The notes under the pieces: generated by a model
Seen by the model: the letters and a program-made list of their open reading frames with translations, nothing else
Databases searched by the model: none
Told to the model about the DNA's origin: nothing
Position numbers and translations under genes: made by a program
Shown here: piece after piece, positions 5,943-6,275 of the stretch
Layout of the letters: every line of letters starts with the position of its first letter
How positions within the stretch are numbered: the stretch's first letter is position 1
Origin: Synechococcaceae cyanobacterium RL_1_2
GTDB lineage: Bacteria > Cyanobacteriota > Cyanobacteriia > Cyanobacteriales > JAAUPO01
Direction of reading: 5' to 3'
DNA length: 6,275 bases
Assembly (NCBI GenBank): GCA_012033095.1
Contig: JAAUPO010000149.1
Span: 1 to 6,275, forward strand

Positions 5943-5974
5943 GGTTAAAACGCTTATGTCGTGAGGTTTTAACC
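5943..5974. repeat. 9-bp perfect hairpin next to copy C
   Basis: GGTTAAAAC (5943-5951) and GTTTTAACC (5966-5974) are exact complements around a 14-base loop, starting directly at the right end of copy C. No gene ends here and no T-run follows, so a terminator is not supported. It may be part of an older element or of the insertion target. Confidence 0.4.
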
Positions 5975-6029
5975 ATGATGAATCTGTGGCAATCAAATTG
6001 GCTACGGCCATAACACTAAATATCCTCAA

Positions 6030-6161
6030 CAGGACTTACGCAAGAATTAAGATTTAATTCGATTCTGTCCTGGGAACCATGATGTTTGGGGGATTTTTGG
6101 GGACAATCGTTCAAGCAAGTCTCCCAAATTGGGGGGATTTAGGGCTTATGCGTAAGTCCTA
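6030..6161 (+). mobile_element. Family-2 miniature inverted-repeat element, copy E, with 5-bp target duplication
   Basis: The terminal repeats AGGACTTACGCA (6031-6042) and TGCGTAAGTCCT (6149-6160) are identical to those of copy D. As in D, a C (6030) and an A (6161) lie just outside, followed on both sides by an identical pentamer, here CTCAA (6025-6029 and 6162-6166). The interior is homologous to D (CGATTCTGTCCT, CATGATGTTTGG, GGACAATC, CAAGCAAGTC) but 18 bases longer, with extra bases after the left end and a GGATTTTTGG insertion in the middle. No protein is encoded. Confidence 0.88.
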
Positions 6162-6275
6162 CTCAATTTGACAAAGTATGACTCCTAGAAAACGCTGTCA
6201 GCTTTGTCCAAATAGGATTTTTCGTCTATTGCTTTTCTGTTCTTTTTAGAAAAAATCGATCGGTTCGAACTTTTC

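Noticed and set aside
5506..5964. Two plus-strand open frames of 68 and 83 codons that look similar to each other
   Set aside because: Their similarity comes from the tandem family-1 elements B and C. It is repeat DNA read as protein, not a duplicated gene.
6241..6275. GGTTCGAA near the right edge, which resembles a tRNA T-loop
   Set aside because: The preceding 55 bases show no D-arm or anticodon stem, and the hit is part of the palindrome GTTCGAAC.
1..6275. CRISPR array or defence system
   Set aside because: The repeats are transposon-like with inverted ends, not regularly spaced direct repeats, and no nuclease, helicase or toxin motif is present in any frame.

Overview
The window looks like a cyanobacterial chromosome segment. 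Three GCGATCGC (HIP1) octamers are visible, all inside coding sequence (3023-3030, 4339-4346, 5008-5015). Protein families and the C-rich 'CCCCCTAAATCCCCC' miniature repeats also fit a unicellular cyanobacterium. Species cannot be fixed from the sequence alone.

Layout, left to right. (1) 1-355: end of a miniature inverted-repeat element (family 1, copy A), then a complete element of a second family (family 2, copy D) with a 5-bp target duplication. (2) 356-1351: about 1 kb of AT-rich DNA without a convincing gene; one GC-rich patch near 1044-1114 could be a small RNA. (3) 1352-1996 (+): intact polyprenyl-phosphate sugar-1-phosphate transferase, the initiating enzyme type for exopolysaccharide or O-chain assembly. 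(4) 1997-2699: AT-rich non-coding DNA with several inverted repeats. (5) 2700-3037 (+): a STAS-domain anti-sigma-factor antagonist of 112 residues, broken by one missing base near 2790. (6) 3038-3185: convergent intergenic region with a 13-bp inverted repeat. (7) 5500-3186 (-): one long gene encoding a TIGR03032/DUF4915 domain, TPR repeats and a glycosyltransferase-like GT-B domain (770 residues once repaired), split into three reading frames by two indels. (8) 5621-5942: two family-1 elements in tandem (copies B and C), then a small hairpin and another family-2 element (copy E, 6030-6161) with its own 5-bp target duplication. (9) 6167-6275: nothing recognisable.

Two of the three genes concern cell-surface glycans or glycosyl transfer (sugar-phosphate transferase; TPR-glycosyltransferase fusion) and the third is a regulatory switch protein, but the genes are separated by long non-coding DNA and do not form an operon. 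Three frame disruptions in two genes, with all family motifs otherwise intact, mean either very recent inactivation or errors in the sequence; this decides whether the two genes are functional. No clearly new defence or mobile system is present. The most interesting items are the fusion gene, and the two repeat families, which share an internal core and bracket the whole gene block in direct orientation.
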